Source: Paenibacillus luteus (GTDB lineage: Bacteria; Bacillota; Bacilli; Paenibacillales; Paenibacillaceae). From it: 64,000 bases of DNA. Made by a program: the position numbers and the translations under genes. The notes beneath the pieces are model-generated. The model was not told the origin of the DNA. It saw nothing but the letters and a program-made list of their open reading frames with translations, and ran no database searches. Positions 54,265-63,035 of this stretch are shown in pieces; position 1 is the first letter of the stretch, and each line of letters opens with the position of its first letter. The stretch spans positions 124,001 to 188,000 of the forward strand of contig NZ_SKCD01000004.1 of the NCBI RefSeq assembly GCF_006542765.1, in the 5' to 3' direction.

Positions 54265-55337
54265 TGTGCAGTACCTCCTTGCGGAGCTTCTGCGACCGGT
54301 GGCGTCGTTACAGGAGGCGTTGTTGTGCTACCCGTTCCGCTGCTGCGCATCAGCTCATTCAGCGGCAAATAGTTTACCGTGTCGCTGTTTGAATTGGTGA
54401 TGAAAATTTTGGCATTTGGCAAGATCTTCTCAAGCGTCTCCAAAATTAAACGGCTCTGAGTAACATTCGGATTGTTTTTGTACTCTCCGAAAATCGCGTT
54501 AAACTGGGCAACGTCACCCTCTGCGTTCAAAATTCGTGATTTCTTCTGACCTTCCGCATTCTCCAGAAGCGCCTGTGCTTCGCCCCGCGCCTTAGGAATC
54601 CGGTCATTCTCATACTTTGCTGCGTTGTTGATCTTCGTGTTTTTTTCCTCGCGCGCATTCGTTACTTCGCGGAAGGCTTCTGCAACCTGACCGCTTGGCG
54701 GCTCAATATCCTGGAACTTGATATCGATGATCTGAATGCCTGTCTGATACTTCGACTGCAGCTCAATCAGCTTCTCCCGAACCTTGTCCTGAATAACGGT
54801 TTTTCCGTCTGTGATTGCGTAATCAAGCTTCTCCGAGCCGATTACCGCACGGATGGATGAGCTGGCAGCATTGCGCAGGAACTGTTCTGCATCCGAAATA
54901 TTATACAAGTAATCATGAATATTGCTAATTTTCCACTGCACGACCGCATCTGCCGATACGATGTTTTCATCGCCCGTGATCATCATCGCTTCCTCATCAA
55001 CCGGAATCGCAGCCGATCCCTCCTGACGGTAGCCGATATGAATACGCTGCGTGAGCTCAGCTGGAACGGTGATCACCTGCTGGACCGGATAGGGCCATTT
55101 AAAATGCAGTCCCGCCGAAGTCTCCCCCGAATATTTGCCGAACGTCAGGATTGCCGCCCGTTCCTGCTCTTGTACGGTGTAGAATGATGAAGACCCTAGA
55201 AAAATAGCCAGCACGGCGATAACGCCGCCAATGACGATCTTCCTCACCGTTGCTGGCTTAAGCTCTGGCGGTCTTCGTCCGCTCATGCTTTGATTAGGCG
55301 GTTGATTCTGGTTCTGATCCATGAAACTCAATGACAT
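54261..55337 (-). CDS. hflK: HflK, SPFH/band-7 membrane protein
   Basis: A 358-residue HflK. The N-terminal Asn/Gln/Pro-rich cytoplasmic tail (MDQNQNQPPNQ) precedes one membrane helix (about 32-52) and the SPFH domain (ERAAILTFGKYSGETSAGLHFKWPYPVQQVITVP). A helix with ARGEAQALLENAEGQKKSRI follows, and the C-terminal tail is low-complexity Thr/Pro. The start is uncertain: ATG 55337, TTG 55331 and ATG 55322 are all in frame near GGGGAG. It is coupled with hflC. Confidence 0.9.
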   Translation of the reverse strand: MSLSFMDQNQNQPPNQSMSGRRPPELKPATVRKIVIGGVIAVLAIFLGSSSFYTVQEQERAAILTFGKYSGETSAGLHFKWPYPVQQVITVPAELTQRIHIGYRQEGSAAIPVDEEAMMITGDENIVSADAVVQWKISNIHDYLYNISDAEQFLRNAASSSIRAVIGSEKLDYAITDGKTVIQDKVREKLIELQSKYQTGIQIIDIKFQDIEPPSGQVAEAFREVTNAREEKNTKINNAAKYENDRIPKARGEAQALLENAEGQKKSRILNAEGDVAQFNAIFGEYKNNPNVTQSRLILETLEKILPNAKIFITNSNSDTVNYLPLNELMRSSGTGSTTTPPVTTPPVAEAPQGGTAQ

Positions 55338-55501
55338 CTCTCCCCTTCCAAGTCATTCTTGGTTTATGCGAAAAAATCGCTATAAGGGATAATACGGAGA
55401 AGTTAGGCAAAGGTCACGGATTTTTCGCAAATTTAGTTGTTTTACTTAATAAACATTCAAATCTCTTCATTTTGCTGCGAATTAAGCCGTCTTTATTGCC
55501 T

Positions 55502-57562
55502 TTAAGCCTGTACGAATTGCAAAAGCTTTGACTCAGACGCTGACAGCTCGATCATATATTCCAATGCCCCTGCTTCTACCCGCTGCTCCTGCCCGCTCCA
55601 CAAATCACGAACGATTATCCCCTTAGAGGAATCTATGCCTATTCTCGCAAATGATGCGGATTTCACCGTTTCGTTCTCATTGTCAAAGTTAAAGGCTGCC
55701 ACATAAACATCTTCTCCCGCGCTAAGCGAAAATAAATCCTCGCCCTTGGTGCCGCTAACGCCTTCCACCGGACGGAACGTTTCACCGCGCTTCGCAAGCG
55801 CCATAATTTCTTTGTTCGTCATCCATGCTTTGGCACGGCGCGCGGCTTCCTCCACGCGGTAATCATCGCCGAGCAGCAGGGAAGTACCGGAAATAACCCC
55901 GCTGTTCAAGCGGCTTCTTCCTTCGTGCTCGCTGGTTGCGCGCTGATTGTCGCTTTTGTACAAAACCACATGGTCGGGATCGTTAAAACGATAAAGATTG
56001 TCATTAATCCACCAGCCGTAGGTAAGTGCGTTAAGCATATATTCCGTATCGTTAATCGTTCCGAAAGCGTCGCAAGAAACACGACGGCTATGCGCATAGC
56101 CGTGCGGGAACAGCGGAGCGATTGACAAATTAATCAAAAATGGCCGTCCTACCCGCTCCCGTGCAAGCGTATCTCTCACCAGCGCCATGCCAATATTATA
56201 GGCCTGTATGCCCGTCCTCACGCTCTCCTCATGGAAGATCCCTTCCATCGCGCCGTGCGTGAGGAAGTCCAGTTTCACATAGTCAAAGCCAAGCTCTACA
56301 AAGCTGTCCAGGCTTCTCTTGATACGTTCCTGTGCTTCCGGATGTGTCGGGTCAATTGGGAATGCACCATCGAGCTTAGGCAGCGGCCGTCCCGCTTGAT
56401 CCTTGATTAGAATGTCACGGTAGAGCACGAGGCCATCGGTTCCTTCCACCGGCGAATCTGGATCGCTTCCCCAGAACGCGAATGGTGTGTAATAAATACC
56501 CGGCTTCTGCCCGTTGGCTTTTACCCGGCGAACGGCATCCTTCAGCTGCTCTTCCGGCAAGCTGTTCCAGAACGCATCAAAATTCACGTACAAGCTGTCG
56601 TTGTCGTCCGCGAAGCCATTCTGCTGCAGCTCCTTGGCAAAGAAATCGGAGGTATGCGTATAGACATCGTAATCCAGCTTGCTCATAACGGCCGACCAGC
56701 TATTCCAGCCCATCGGAATGCCTCCGTCCCACGGTAGTGCCGGTGTCAGCACCGCGTTAGCCTTGCCGTATTGCTCAAGACCATCGCGATAATCGGCAAA
56801 GGCGCCTACGAAGATCGTCGGCGATACAATAATTTTGCCGCGAAGGGCCCCATGTGCCAATGTATCTCTCGTCTGCATGTCGGCTGCACCGCCAAAGACA
56901 CGAAGCCGTCCAACTGCTTCAGCAAAGGTACCTTCTACGACGATACCCGTTTTCCAACTGTCATGCGTAACCGATCCAATGACAAAACCGTTTCTGCTTT
57001 GCGAACGGTAAATGGCCGTCGTCTCATAGCTCTGTACGCTGCACGGAATCGCATGAGAAGCAAAGCGCACCCATTTGTCGTTGTCGAAGGGAATGAACAG
57101 CGTTCTGATCTCCTCGACCGGCCCTGCGCTATCGCCAAATTCGGCTATACTTCCGTCATTCAAATAAGCGGCAAGCGGCGTCAATTCATTCGTCTCCCAT
57201 TCGAATTCACTCTCGGCCTCAAGCTCTGTCAGCAAATAGGGCAGCTGCTCGTATATCCGGAAGTGTTGGCGCAGCGTCGGCTTGCCAAGCTCTTCATGCT
57301 CAAAGCTCCAGCGCAAGCCTCTGCCAAAGCCATCCTCGATCGGCTGAATCTTGGCCTCATGAACGAGGTGTTTGCTGTAATACGTAGAACGCAGCTGCGC
57401 CAGACCATATCGCGCTTCTGCATAAAGGCCACTCAAGGCTTCACCGCTGCTCCAGCGCAGCGTAAGCTCGCCGCTCGCGAGATTTGCTGTTGCTTGTATA
57501 ACCTCATTAGCTACAATAAATTCGCCTTGTCCATATTCAATCTTGAATGTACCAATTTCCAT
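55502..57562 (-). CDS. Alpha-galactosidase-like glycoside hydrolase (clan GH-D, GH36/GH27 type)
   Basis: A 686-residue enzyme with an N-terminal beta-rich domain (about 1-280). A TIM-barrel follows, opening with IPMGWNSWSAVMSKLDYD, the melibiase signature. The probable nucleophile is the Asp of FDYVKLDFLTHG (about 410), with the acid/base Asp in VSCDAFGTINDTEY. There is no signal peptide, so it acts on imported alpha-galactosides. ATG 57562 has GAGGAG upstream. It is the last gene of cluster C, behind a terminator that follows the binding-protein gene. The exact family and linkage are uncertain. Confidence 0.8.
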   Translation of the reverse strand: MEIGTFKIEYGQGEFIVANEVIQATANLASGELTLRWSSGEALSGLYAEARYGLAQLRSTYYSKHLVHEAKIQPIEDGFGRGLRWSFEHEELGKPTLRQHFRIYEQLPYLLTELEAESEFEWETNELTPLAAYLNDGSIAEFGDSAGPVEEIRTLFIPFDNDKWVRFASHAIPCSVQSYETTAIYRSQSRNGFVIGSVTHDSWKTGIVVEGTFAEAVGRLRVFGGAADMQTRDTLAHGALRGKIIVSPTIFVGAFADYRDGLEQYGKANAVLTPALPWDGGIPMGWNSWSAVMSKLDYDVYTHTSDFFAKELQQNGFADDNDSLYVNFDAFWNSLPEEQLKDAVRRVKANGQKPGIYYTPFAFWGSDPDSPVEGTDGLVLYRDILIKDQAGRPLPKLDGAFPIDPTHPEAQERIKRSLDSFVELGFDYVKLDFLTHGAMEGIFHEESVRTGIQAYNIGMALVRDTLARERVGRPFLINLSIAPLFPHGYAHSRRVSCDAFGTINDTEYMLNALTYGWWINDNLYRFNDPDHVVLYKSDNQRATSEHEGRSRLNSGVISGTSLLLGDDYRVEEAARRAKAWMTNKEIMALAKRGETFRPVEGVSGTKGEDLFSLSAGEDVYVAAFNFDNENETVKSASFARIGIDSSKGIIVRDLWSGQEQRVEAGALEYMIELSASESKLLQFVQA

Positions 57563-57579
57563 TTTCTTCAGCTCCTCTA

Positions 57580-57613
57580 TTAAAATAAAAGGAGGCCGGC
57601 TGAGCCGGCCCCC
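57580..57613 (-). terminator. Intrinsic terminator between binding protein and alpha-galactosidase genes
   Basis: GC-rich arms GGGGGCCGGC and GCCGGCCTCC with a 3-base loop, followed by TTTTATTTT on the minus strand. It should limit how much enzyme is made per transporter. Confidence 0.85.
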
Positions 57614-57628
57614 TATGCGCCGTTTGGA

Positions 57629-59245
57629 TTATTTCCAAAGCTCCACGCGTTCTTTGTAGTTTGTTGTAAAAATAGCTTCTACCTTCTCGTCGCCGGCTGC
57701 TTTCATGTCGCTCAGCATTTTGTCAAAGATGGTGTTCGCATCCTCTGCAGTCTTAGCCATAATCGCTTTCGTCAACGCTTGTTTCGTAATATCATTCACC
57801 TTTTGTTCATTCAGCGCTTCAACCGTGCCGCCTTGAGGCCCAAGAGCATCAAAGAGGACAGTATCATATACCGAATCGGATAGGTTCTTGATAGCCATCT
57901 GATCCACTACGCCACGCTCATAACGGCCTGCCAAATCATACGGAGTTCCATCGGAACCTTTGCCATTTTTGATAAACCAAGTCCATTTGCGGATACCTGT
58001 AGACTTCGCATAGTTGTTAAAATCATTTTTGAAGCCTTCCAGTACTTCAGGGCGAGGCGTGCGTTTGCCGTCTTTCATATCCCAGTGAACGCCTTCGACT
58101 CCCCACATCAATAGATACTGCCCTTCCTCACTAGCAAGGAAGTTCATAAATTTCATCGTGCGCTCTGGATTTTTGTTTTTCTTCGTAATCGTAATCGCGT
58201 CCCAGCCGAGCGAGCTGCGTCCGCCGTAAGTCGTTTTACCTGGATCTACGCCGTCGGCAACTACTTTATAAGGGAATAGCTGAGATTGTTCGCCGCGATC
58301 CTTCAACAAAATCGTATTGGCCGCGCCTGGATCCCAGTAAGATCCGGTAGATGCGAAAACGTTACCCGTTGCAAGCTTTTGCTCCCACACTTGCTTCTTG
58401 TTAATCGCCCATTCCTTGTCTAGCAGGCCGCTGCGGTACAAATCATTCATATACATAACCATATCGCGGTATTTAGGATCTTTGACATCAAATTGAATTT
58501 GGCCATTATTCTCATAGAATTGCTGCAGGCCAAACATTCCTTTGAATGTGCCGAACGATCCGCCAAAGTTTTCTCCATCCATCGTAAGCGCTGTCGTTTC
58601 CTTGCCTTCAATTGTCGGATATTTCGCCTTAAAATCTTGAAGCAACTGCTTGAACTCGGAAGCCGTGAACGGTACGCCGCCCTCAACCTTATCAGGAGCA
58701 AGCTCCTTCAAAATATCTTTACGAATGTTAAATCCGTAAACGGGTTCATTTTCAACGCCATACCAATTGGACAGGTAATAGTTTTTTCCGTCCTTATAGC
58801 GTGTTTTGTTCAAAACATCGCCATACATCGTCGTTACGTCAGGACCATATTGATCAATGAGATCATTTAAAGGGATAATGGCGCCTGATTCGATATATTT
58901 ATTCACCAGATCACTTCTGCGGTCAAACAAGATCATGTCCGGCAAATCGTCGCTCGCCAGCATCAGATTAAGCTTCTCCGCAGGATTTCCCGTCGGCTGC
59001 TGAATTTCTATGGTAATGCCCGTACGCTTCGTAATTTCCGATGCTACCGCATTCGTGAATTTATCGCCTGTGTTCTTATCGAAGAAAGTAAGCGTAAGCG
59101 GTTCAGTAGAGTCTGCACCCTCGGCCGCATTGCCTTCGGGAGCAGTCTCTCCATTATTCTTCGTATTATTAGAACCACAAGCAGATAAAGCCGTAATCAC
59201 AACGATAACGCTTAGAAACATAACTAGCCATTTTTTCATCTTCAT
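57629..59245 (-). CDS. Extracellular solute-binding lipoprotein, LplA type (cluster C)
   Basis: A 538-residue binding lipoprotein. The signal peptide ends in ITALSACGSNN, with the Cys as lipid anchor. The mature part includes ITKKNKNPERTMKFMNFLASEEGQYLLMWGVEGVHWDM, closely matching the cluster A protein in this block. ATG 59245 has AAGGGGG upstream. A TATAAT (59279-59274) just upstream suggests an extra promoter of its own. The cargo is probably an alpha-galactoside, judged from the enzyme downstream. Confidence 0.9.
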   Translation of the reverse strand: MKMKKWLVMFLSVIVVITALSACGSNNTKNNGETAPEGNAAEGADSTEPLTLTFFDKNTGDKFTNAVASEITKRTGITIEIQQPTGNPAEKLNLMLASDDLPDMILFDRRSDLVNKYIESGAIIPLNDLIDQYGPDVTTMYGDVLNKTRYKDGKNYYLSNWYGVENEPVYGFNIRKDILKELAPDKVEGGVPFTASEFKQLLQDFKAKYPTIEGKETTALTMDGENFGGSFGTFKGMFGLQQFYENNGQIQFDVKDPKYRDMVMYMNDLYRSGLLDKEWAINKKQVWEQKLATGNVFASTGSYWDPGAANTILLKDRGEQSQLFPYKVVADGVDPGKTTYGGRSSLGWDAITITKKNKNPERTMKFMNFLASEEGQYLLMWGVEGVHWDMKDGKRTPRPEVLEGFKNDFNNYAKSTGIRKWTWFIKNGKGSDGTPYDLAGRYERGVVDQMAIKNLSDSVYDTVLFDALGPQGGTVEALNEQKVNDITKQALTKAIMAKTAEDANTIFDKMLSDMKAAGDEKVEAIFTTNYKERVELWK

Positions 59246-59345
59246 CGTATAAATCCCCCTTGTACGTGATCTTATTATAGTACAATTTCACCAAAAATCA
59301 TTTCCCCTAGCGTTCGCATCACCCCCTGTCATAACTTCCTATCGG

Positions 59346-60233
59346 CTAGCTCTTTACAGCACCAAGCGTCATGCCTTTAACGAAATACTTTTGAAGGAAC
59401 GGATACACCATCAAAATAGGGAGCGTCGCCACCATAGTCGCTGCCATCCGAATCGTATCCGGCGATACCGCCATCCGCTTAGATGCATCGGCAAGCTGCT
59501 GTGCATCGCCAACCATTGCGCCCGTCTGGTATTGATTAAGAATTTTCACAAGTACCGCTTGCAGCGTTTTCAAATCCGCGCTGTACGTGAAAACATAAGA
59601 ATCAAACCATGAATTCCAGTGCATGATCGCTGTGAACATTCCGATGGTTGCGAGCACTGGCGTCGTCAGCGGCAAAATGATTTTGAAGAAAATTTGCATA
59701 TAATTGGCGCCGTCCATTTTGGCCGACTCGTCCAGCTCCTGAGGCAGCTGCTGCATGAAGGTCCGCACGATAATCATATAGAAGACGTTCATCATGCTTG
59801 GCAAAATAAATACCATAAAGTTGTCGATCAGGTGCAGGCTCTTCAGAACCATGTAGTAAGGAATCAGTCCGCCGCCAAAATACATCGTAAATACGAAGTA
59901 AAGCGACCAGAAGCGGTTCCCTACAAGCTCCTTCTTACTAAGTGCGAACGCCAGCATGCTGATGACTACGACGGCGAGCGGCGTACCGACAAGCGTCCGC
60001 AGCACCGTTACTTTAATCGCTGCCCAAATCTCGCTATCGTTCAAAATTTGCTGATAGCTCGCCAAGCTGAAATCTCTCGGCCACAAATATAAATTCCCCC
60101 GCAGCGTATCCTCGGCGCTATTCAATGAAATAATGAAAATATTCCAGAATGGATAAAAAGTGACGATAAATACCGCGATAATAAATAAGTAAACGCCGGA
60201 CATAAACAGAAAATCATTTTTGGACTTGATCAT
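59346..60233 (-). CDS. Carbohydrate ABC permease, LplC/YtcP type (cluster C)
   Basis: A 295-residue CUT1 permease with six helices, coupling loop LPQELDESAKMDGANYMQIFFKIILPLTTP and ending FLQKYFVKGMTLGAVKS. ATG 60233 is used because GAGGAG lies 8 bases upstream; the longer frame from 60278 overlaps the LplB-type gene. The start is 26 bp beyond the stop codon of the upstream permease. Confidence 0.92.
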   Translation of the reverse strand: MIKSKNDFLFMSGVYLFIIAVFIVTFYPFWNIFIISLNSAEDTLRGNLYLWPRDFSLASYQQILNDSEIWAAIKVTVLRTLVGTPLAVVVISMLAFALSKKELVGNRFWSLYFVFTMYFGGGLIPYYMVLKSLHLIDNFMVFILPSMMNVFYMIIVRTFMQQLPQELDESAKMDGANYMQIFFKIILPLTTPVLATIGMFTAIMHWNSWFDSYVFTYSADLKTLQAVLVKILNQYQTGAMVGDAQQLADASKRMAVSPDTIRMAATMVATLPILMVYPFLQKYFVKGMTLGAVKS

Positions 60234-60258
60234 AGCGTGATCTCCTCTTTCTTTTTTA

Positions 60259-61248
60259 CTAGAACAACGACTGCTCATTCATTTTTTTGGCCATCGTGTT
60301 GACGCTCAAGACCAGGATGAAAGCGACGACCGATTTGAATAACCCGACAGCTGCACCGTAAGAGAACATCCCGTTTTGCAAACCGTATTTATACGTGTAC
60401 GTATCGATAACTTCCGAATATTGAAGCACGGTATTGTTTTGCAGCAAAAATTGTTGATCGAAGCCTGCATTTAAAATGCCGCCAACAGCTAGAATAGCCA
60501 GAATAATAACCGTAGGTTTAATCGATGGCAGCGTGATGTGAAGAATCTGCTTCAGGCGGCTTGCCCCGTCTACCTTCGCAACCTCATATAGCTCGGGGTT
60601 AATAGCCGATATAGCTGCCAAGTACATAATGGCGTTAAAGCCCATGTCCTTCCACGTATTCGATATCGCTATAATCCACCAGAATAAAGGTCCTTTTTGC
60701 ATAAATTGAATCGGTTCATCTATAAATCCGAGACCCGTCAGTATATTGTTGAGAACGCCCCCGGAGGAGAGCACCGTAATGATGATATTTGCCGCAATAA
60801 CCCACGAAATAAAGTGAGGCATGTAGGATACCGTTTGAAAGGTTTTCTTAAACCAACCGTTCCTAAGCTCATTGATCATGAGTGCTAGAATGATCGGCAT
60901 CGGAAAGCCGAACAGCAACGATAAGAAACTTTGTGCCAGCGTATTGCGCATGACCCTGTAGAAGTCACCGTTCGTAAAGAAATAATTGAACCATTCCAGT
61001 CCGACAAACTCTGTCGTGAAAAACTGTCCGAAGAACGAACCGCCGCCCGGCGAGTAATTAATAAATGCCATGTACAACCCGAACATCGGGACATACGAGA
61101 ATAACAGCGTGACGATTAAGGCCGGCAGCATAAGCACATACAACAGCCGCTGCTCCTTAAGCCTCCCCCATACACTAGAATTTCTGATACCGCGTTTCCC
61201 TTTAGGGGGTACGGATTTACTTGGTTCCGCTTTCATTATTGATTCCAT
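60259..61248 (-). CDS. Carbohydrate ABC permease, LplB type (cluster C)
   Basis: A 329-residue CUT1 permease with a basic N-terminal tail, the hallmark YVPMFGLYMAFINYSPGG and the coupling loop LYEVAKVDGASRLKQILHITLPSIKP. ATG 61248 has AGGAGG upstream. A longer open frame to 61371 is ruled out because the promoter's -10 (61294-61289) lies inside it. It is the first gene of the cluster C operon, divergent from its two-component system. Confidence 0.92.
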   Translation of the reverse strand: MESIMKAEPSKSVPPKGKRGIRNSSVWGRLKEQRLLYVLMLPALIVTLLFSYVPMFGLYMAFINYSPGGGSFFGQFFTTEFVGLEWFNYFFTNGDFYRVMRNTLAQSFLSLLFGFPMPIILALMINELRNGWFKKTFQTVSYMPHFISWVIAANIIITVLSSGGVLNNILTGLGFIDEPIQFMQKGPLFWWIIAISNTWKDMGFNAIMYLAAISAINPELYEVAKVDGASRLKQILHITLPSIKPTVIILAILAVGGILNAGFDQQFLLQNNTVLQYSEVIDTYTYKYGLQNGMFSYGAAVGLFKSVVAFILVLSVNTMAKKMNEQSLF

Positions 61249-61288
61249 GTTATAGCCTCCTGCCAGTCTTGCGTTGCTTTGTGCTTTT

Positions 61289-61356
61289 ATTATAGGTCGG
61301 GGGGAGCAGCTCATTCTATACAAGCATTTACCGATTCGTAACACAAAGTGACACAT
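61289..61356 (-). promoter_or_regulatory. Regulated promoter of cluster C
   Basis: TATAAT (61294-61289), then GAGCTGCTCCCCCC (61312-61299), and further up direct repeats GTGTCAC-ttt-GTGTTAC (61355-61339) one helical turn apart. No -35 hexamer is present. The CTTTGTGTYA and GAGCTGC...CCCCC parts are shared with the cluster B promoter. Confidence 0.55.
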
Positions 61357-61441
61357 TTCCAAATGCTCCATTGTTGAAATGCGTCATAGCGGATAAACTA
61401 GTTAAACATCCCGTTACATGAGATAAAAGGTGGGGACAGGC

Positions 61442-63019
61442 ATGTATAGTATTTTATTAGTGGATGACGAAGCGATAGAGCTCGAGACGATTGAGCATTA
61501 TGTCCCGTGGGACAAAATCGGCATTACTGTGGCGGGAACCGCGCGCAACGGCAAGGAAGCGCTTGGCAAGCTGGCCGAGCTGAAGCCCGATATTATTTTG
61601 ACGGATGTCCGCATGCCGATCATGGACGGTCTTGAATTCGGCAGACGAGCGAAGCAAATCGACAAAAACGTTAAGATCATCTATTTAAGCGGCCATAACG
61701 AATTTCAATATATTAAGGCAGCGCTTAATATTGAAGCCACTGGCTACTTATTAAAGCCGATTGATATGGAAGAGCTTCTGGCCCTCCTTGAGAAAGTGAA
61801 GAAAAAATGCGAAGAGGACCAATTAGCGGATCTAAGCGGTGACTGGGTTCGCGAGAAGCTGATGATGCGTATGATCAGCGAGCCCGACCCAACTGCTCGG
61901 TCAGAATGGATCAAGAAGTGGGAGCAAAGCGCGGCCGACTTTGTGCATGGCAGGCCGTTCACGGCTGCTTACATGACCTTTGATCTGCCTGCGGCTTATC
62001 CCTCTCCCGTACCTTCGGTGCCTACGGGAGCTCCTGCCGACCGAACCGAATTCGTTCGAACCCTTGCGAGGCAGTCATGGGCGTCCTTTACGATCGTGGA
62101 GGCTGCGCCGCATGCCCTGTTTATCCTTCATCAATGGAAGGAAGACCAGCGCATGCAGGTATCAGAAGCTGCTTTCTGGGAGAGCTTTCAAGCGCAGCTG
62201 TCCTTCTCTCTTGGCTTTGAGGTTACGATTGGCTTATCTTCGCCGCAGACGGAGCTTGATCAGATATGGGATGCATTTGTGCAGGCACGCTCCTGTAATG
62301 AAGAGAAGTTCTACAGGACAGGGGGCGGCGTGATCATCCCTGAAGAATTAAAACCAACCATGCAAACCGACGAAGACGTCGAGCAAACCGCCACGAAGCT
62401 GGCCTCCTCTATTCAGGCTGGAGACATGGAGCAAATACGTATAGAGCTTGAATCTCTATTTACGATCATTAGAAATGAGCGGATGGATCGGAATTTTGCT
62501 ATCCGAGCCATTATTCGTTTATTGTCCTCATTGGAACAGCATTTCTCCATGCTGCTTGCAGGCTCGCTTAAGGGGCTGCTGCTCGCGGATCATTGGAAAG
62601 CGATTTCACTGATGCCCTCTGCTGCGCATATTCAGGCCTATGTTCTTCATTTCTGTGATGAAATGAGGAAAGCTTCCGGTGAAAGGGAAATCGATCGCAA
62701 TCAAGCGATTGCCGAGCAAATTGTCAGGATCATCGCTGAGCGGCATCATTTGCCGCTAACGGTCGAAGAGATTGCCAAGGAGGTATACCTCTCACCGAAC
62801 TATATCCGTACGATTTTCAAAGAGAAGATGGGCGAAACCATTCTTGATTATTTGACGAAGGTTAGAATCAATCGTGCAGCCGAGTTGCTGAAGGATAAAG
62901 CGCTTAAGGTACGCGAAGTGGCCCATAGCGTGGGATATGAGAACGTGTCTTATTTTTGCTCCGTCTTCCATAAGCATAGGGGCAGCACCCCAAACGAGTT
63001 TCGGAAAATGTATTTTTAG
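61442..63019 (+). CDS. Response regulator, YesN/AraC type (cluster C)
   Basis: A 525-residue regulator. The receiver domain has LLVDDE, phospho-acceptor Asp55 in IILTDVRMP and Lys in LLKPID. The C-terminal AraC HTH reads VEEIAKEVYLSPNYIRTIFKEKMG and REVAHSVGYENVSYFCSVFHKHRG. ATG 61442 has AAGGTGG upstream; a GTG at 61430 overlaps that site. It is divergent from the cluster C transport operon, whose promoter it probably activates, and is followed after 16 bp by the kinase gene. Confidence 0.93.
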   Translation: MYSILLVDDEAIELETIEHYVPWDKIGITVAGTARNGKEALGKLAELKPDIILTDVRMPIMDGLEFGRRAKQIDKNVKIIYLSGHNEFQYIKAALNIEATGYLLKPIDMEELLALLEKVKKKCEEDQLADLSGDWVREKLMMRMISEPDPTARSEWIKKWEQSAADFVHGRPFTAAYMTFDLPAAYPSPVPSVPTGAPADRTEFVRTLARQSWASFTIVEAAPHALFILHQWKEDQRMQVSEAAFWESFQAQLSFSLGFEVTIGLSSPQTELDQIWDAFVQARSCNEEKFYRTGGGVIIPEELKPTMQTDEDVEQTATKLASSIQAGDMEQIRIELESLFTIIRNERMDRNFAIRAIIRLLSSLEQHFSMLLAGSLKGLLLADHWKAISLMPSAAHIQAYVLHFCDEMRKASGEREIDRNQAIAEQIVRIIAERHHLPLTVEEIAKEVYLSPNYIRTIFKEKMGETILDYLTKVRINRAAELLKDKALKVREVAHSVGYENVSYFCSVFHKHRGSTPNEFRKMYF

Positions 63020-63035
63020 GCTGGAGTGAGCATCC

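Noticed and set aside
61249..61371. Longer N terminus for the cluster C LplB-type permease
   Set aside because: The promoter -10 lies inside this segment and AGGAGG is positioned for ATG 61248.
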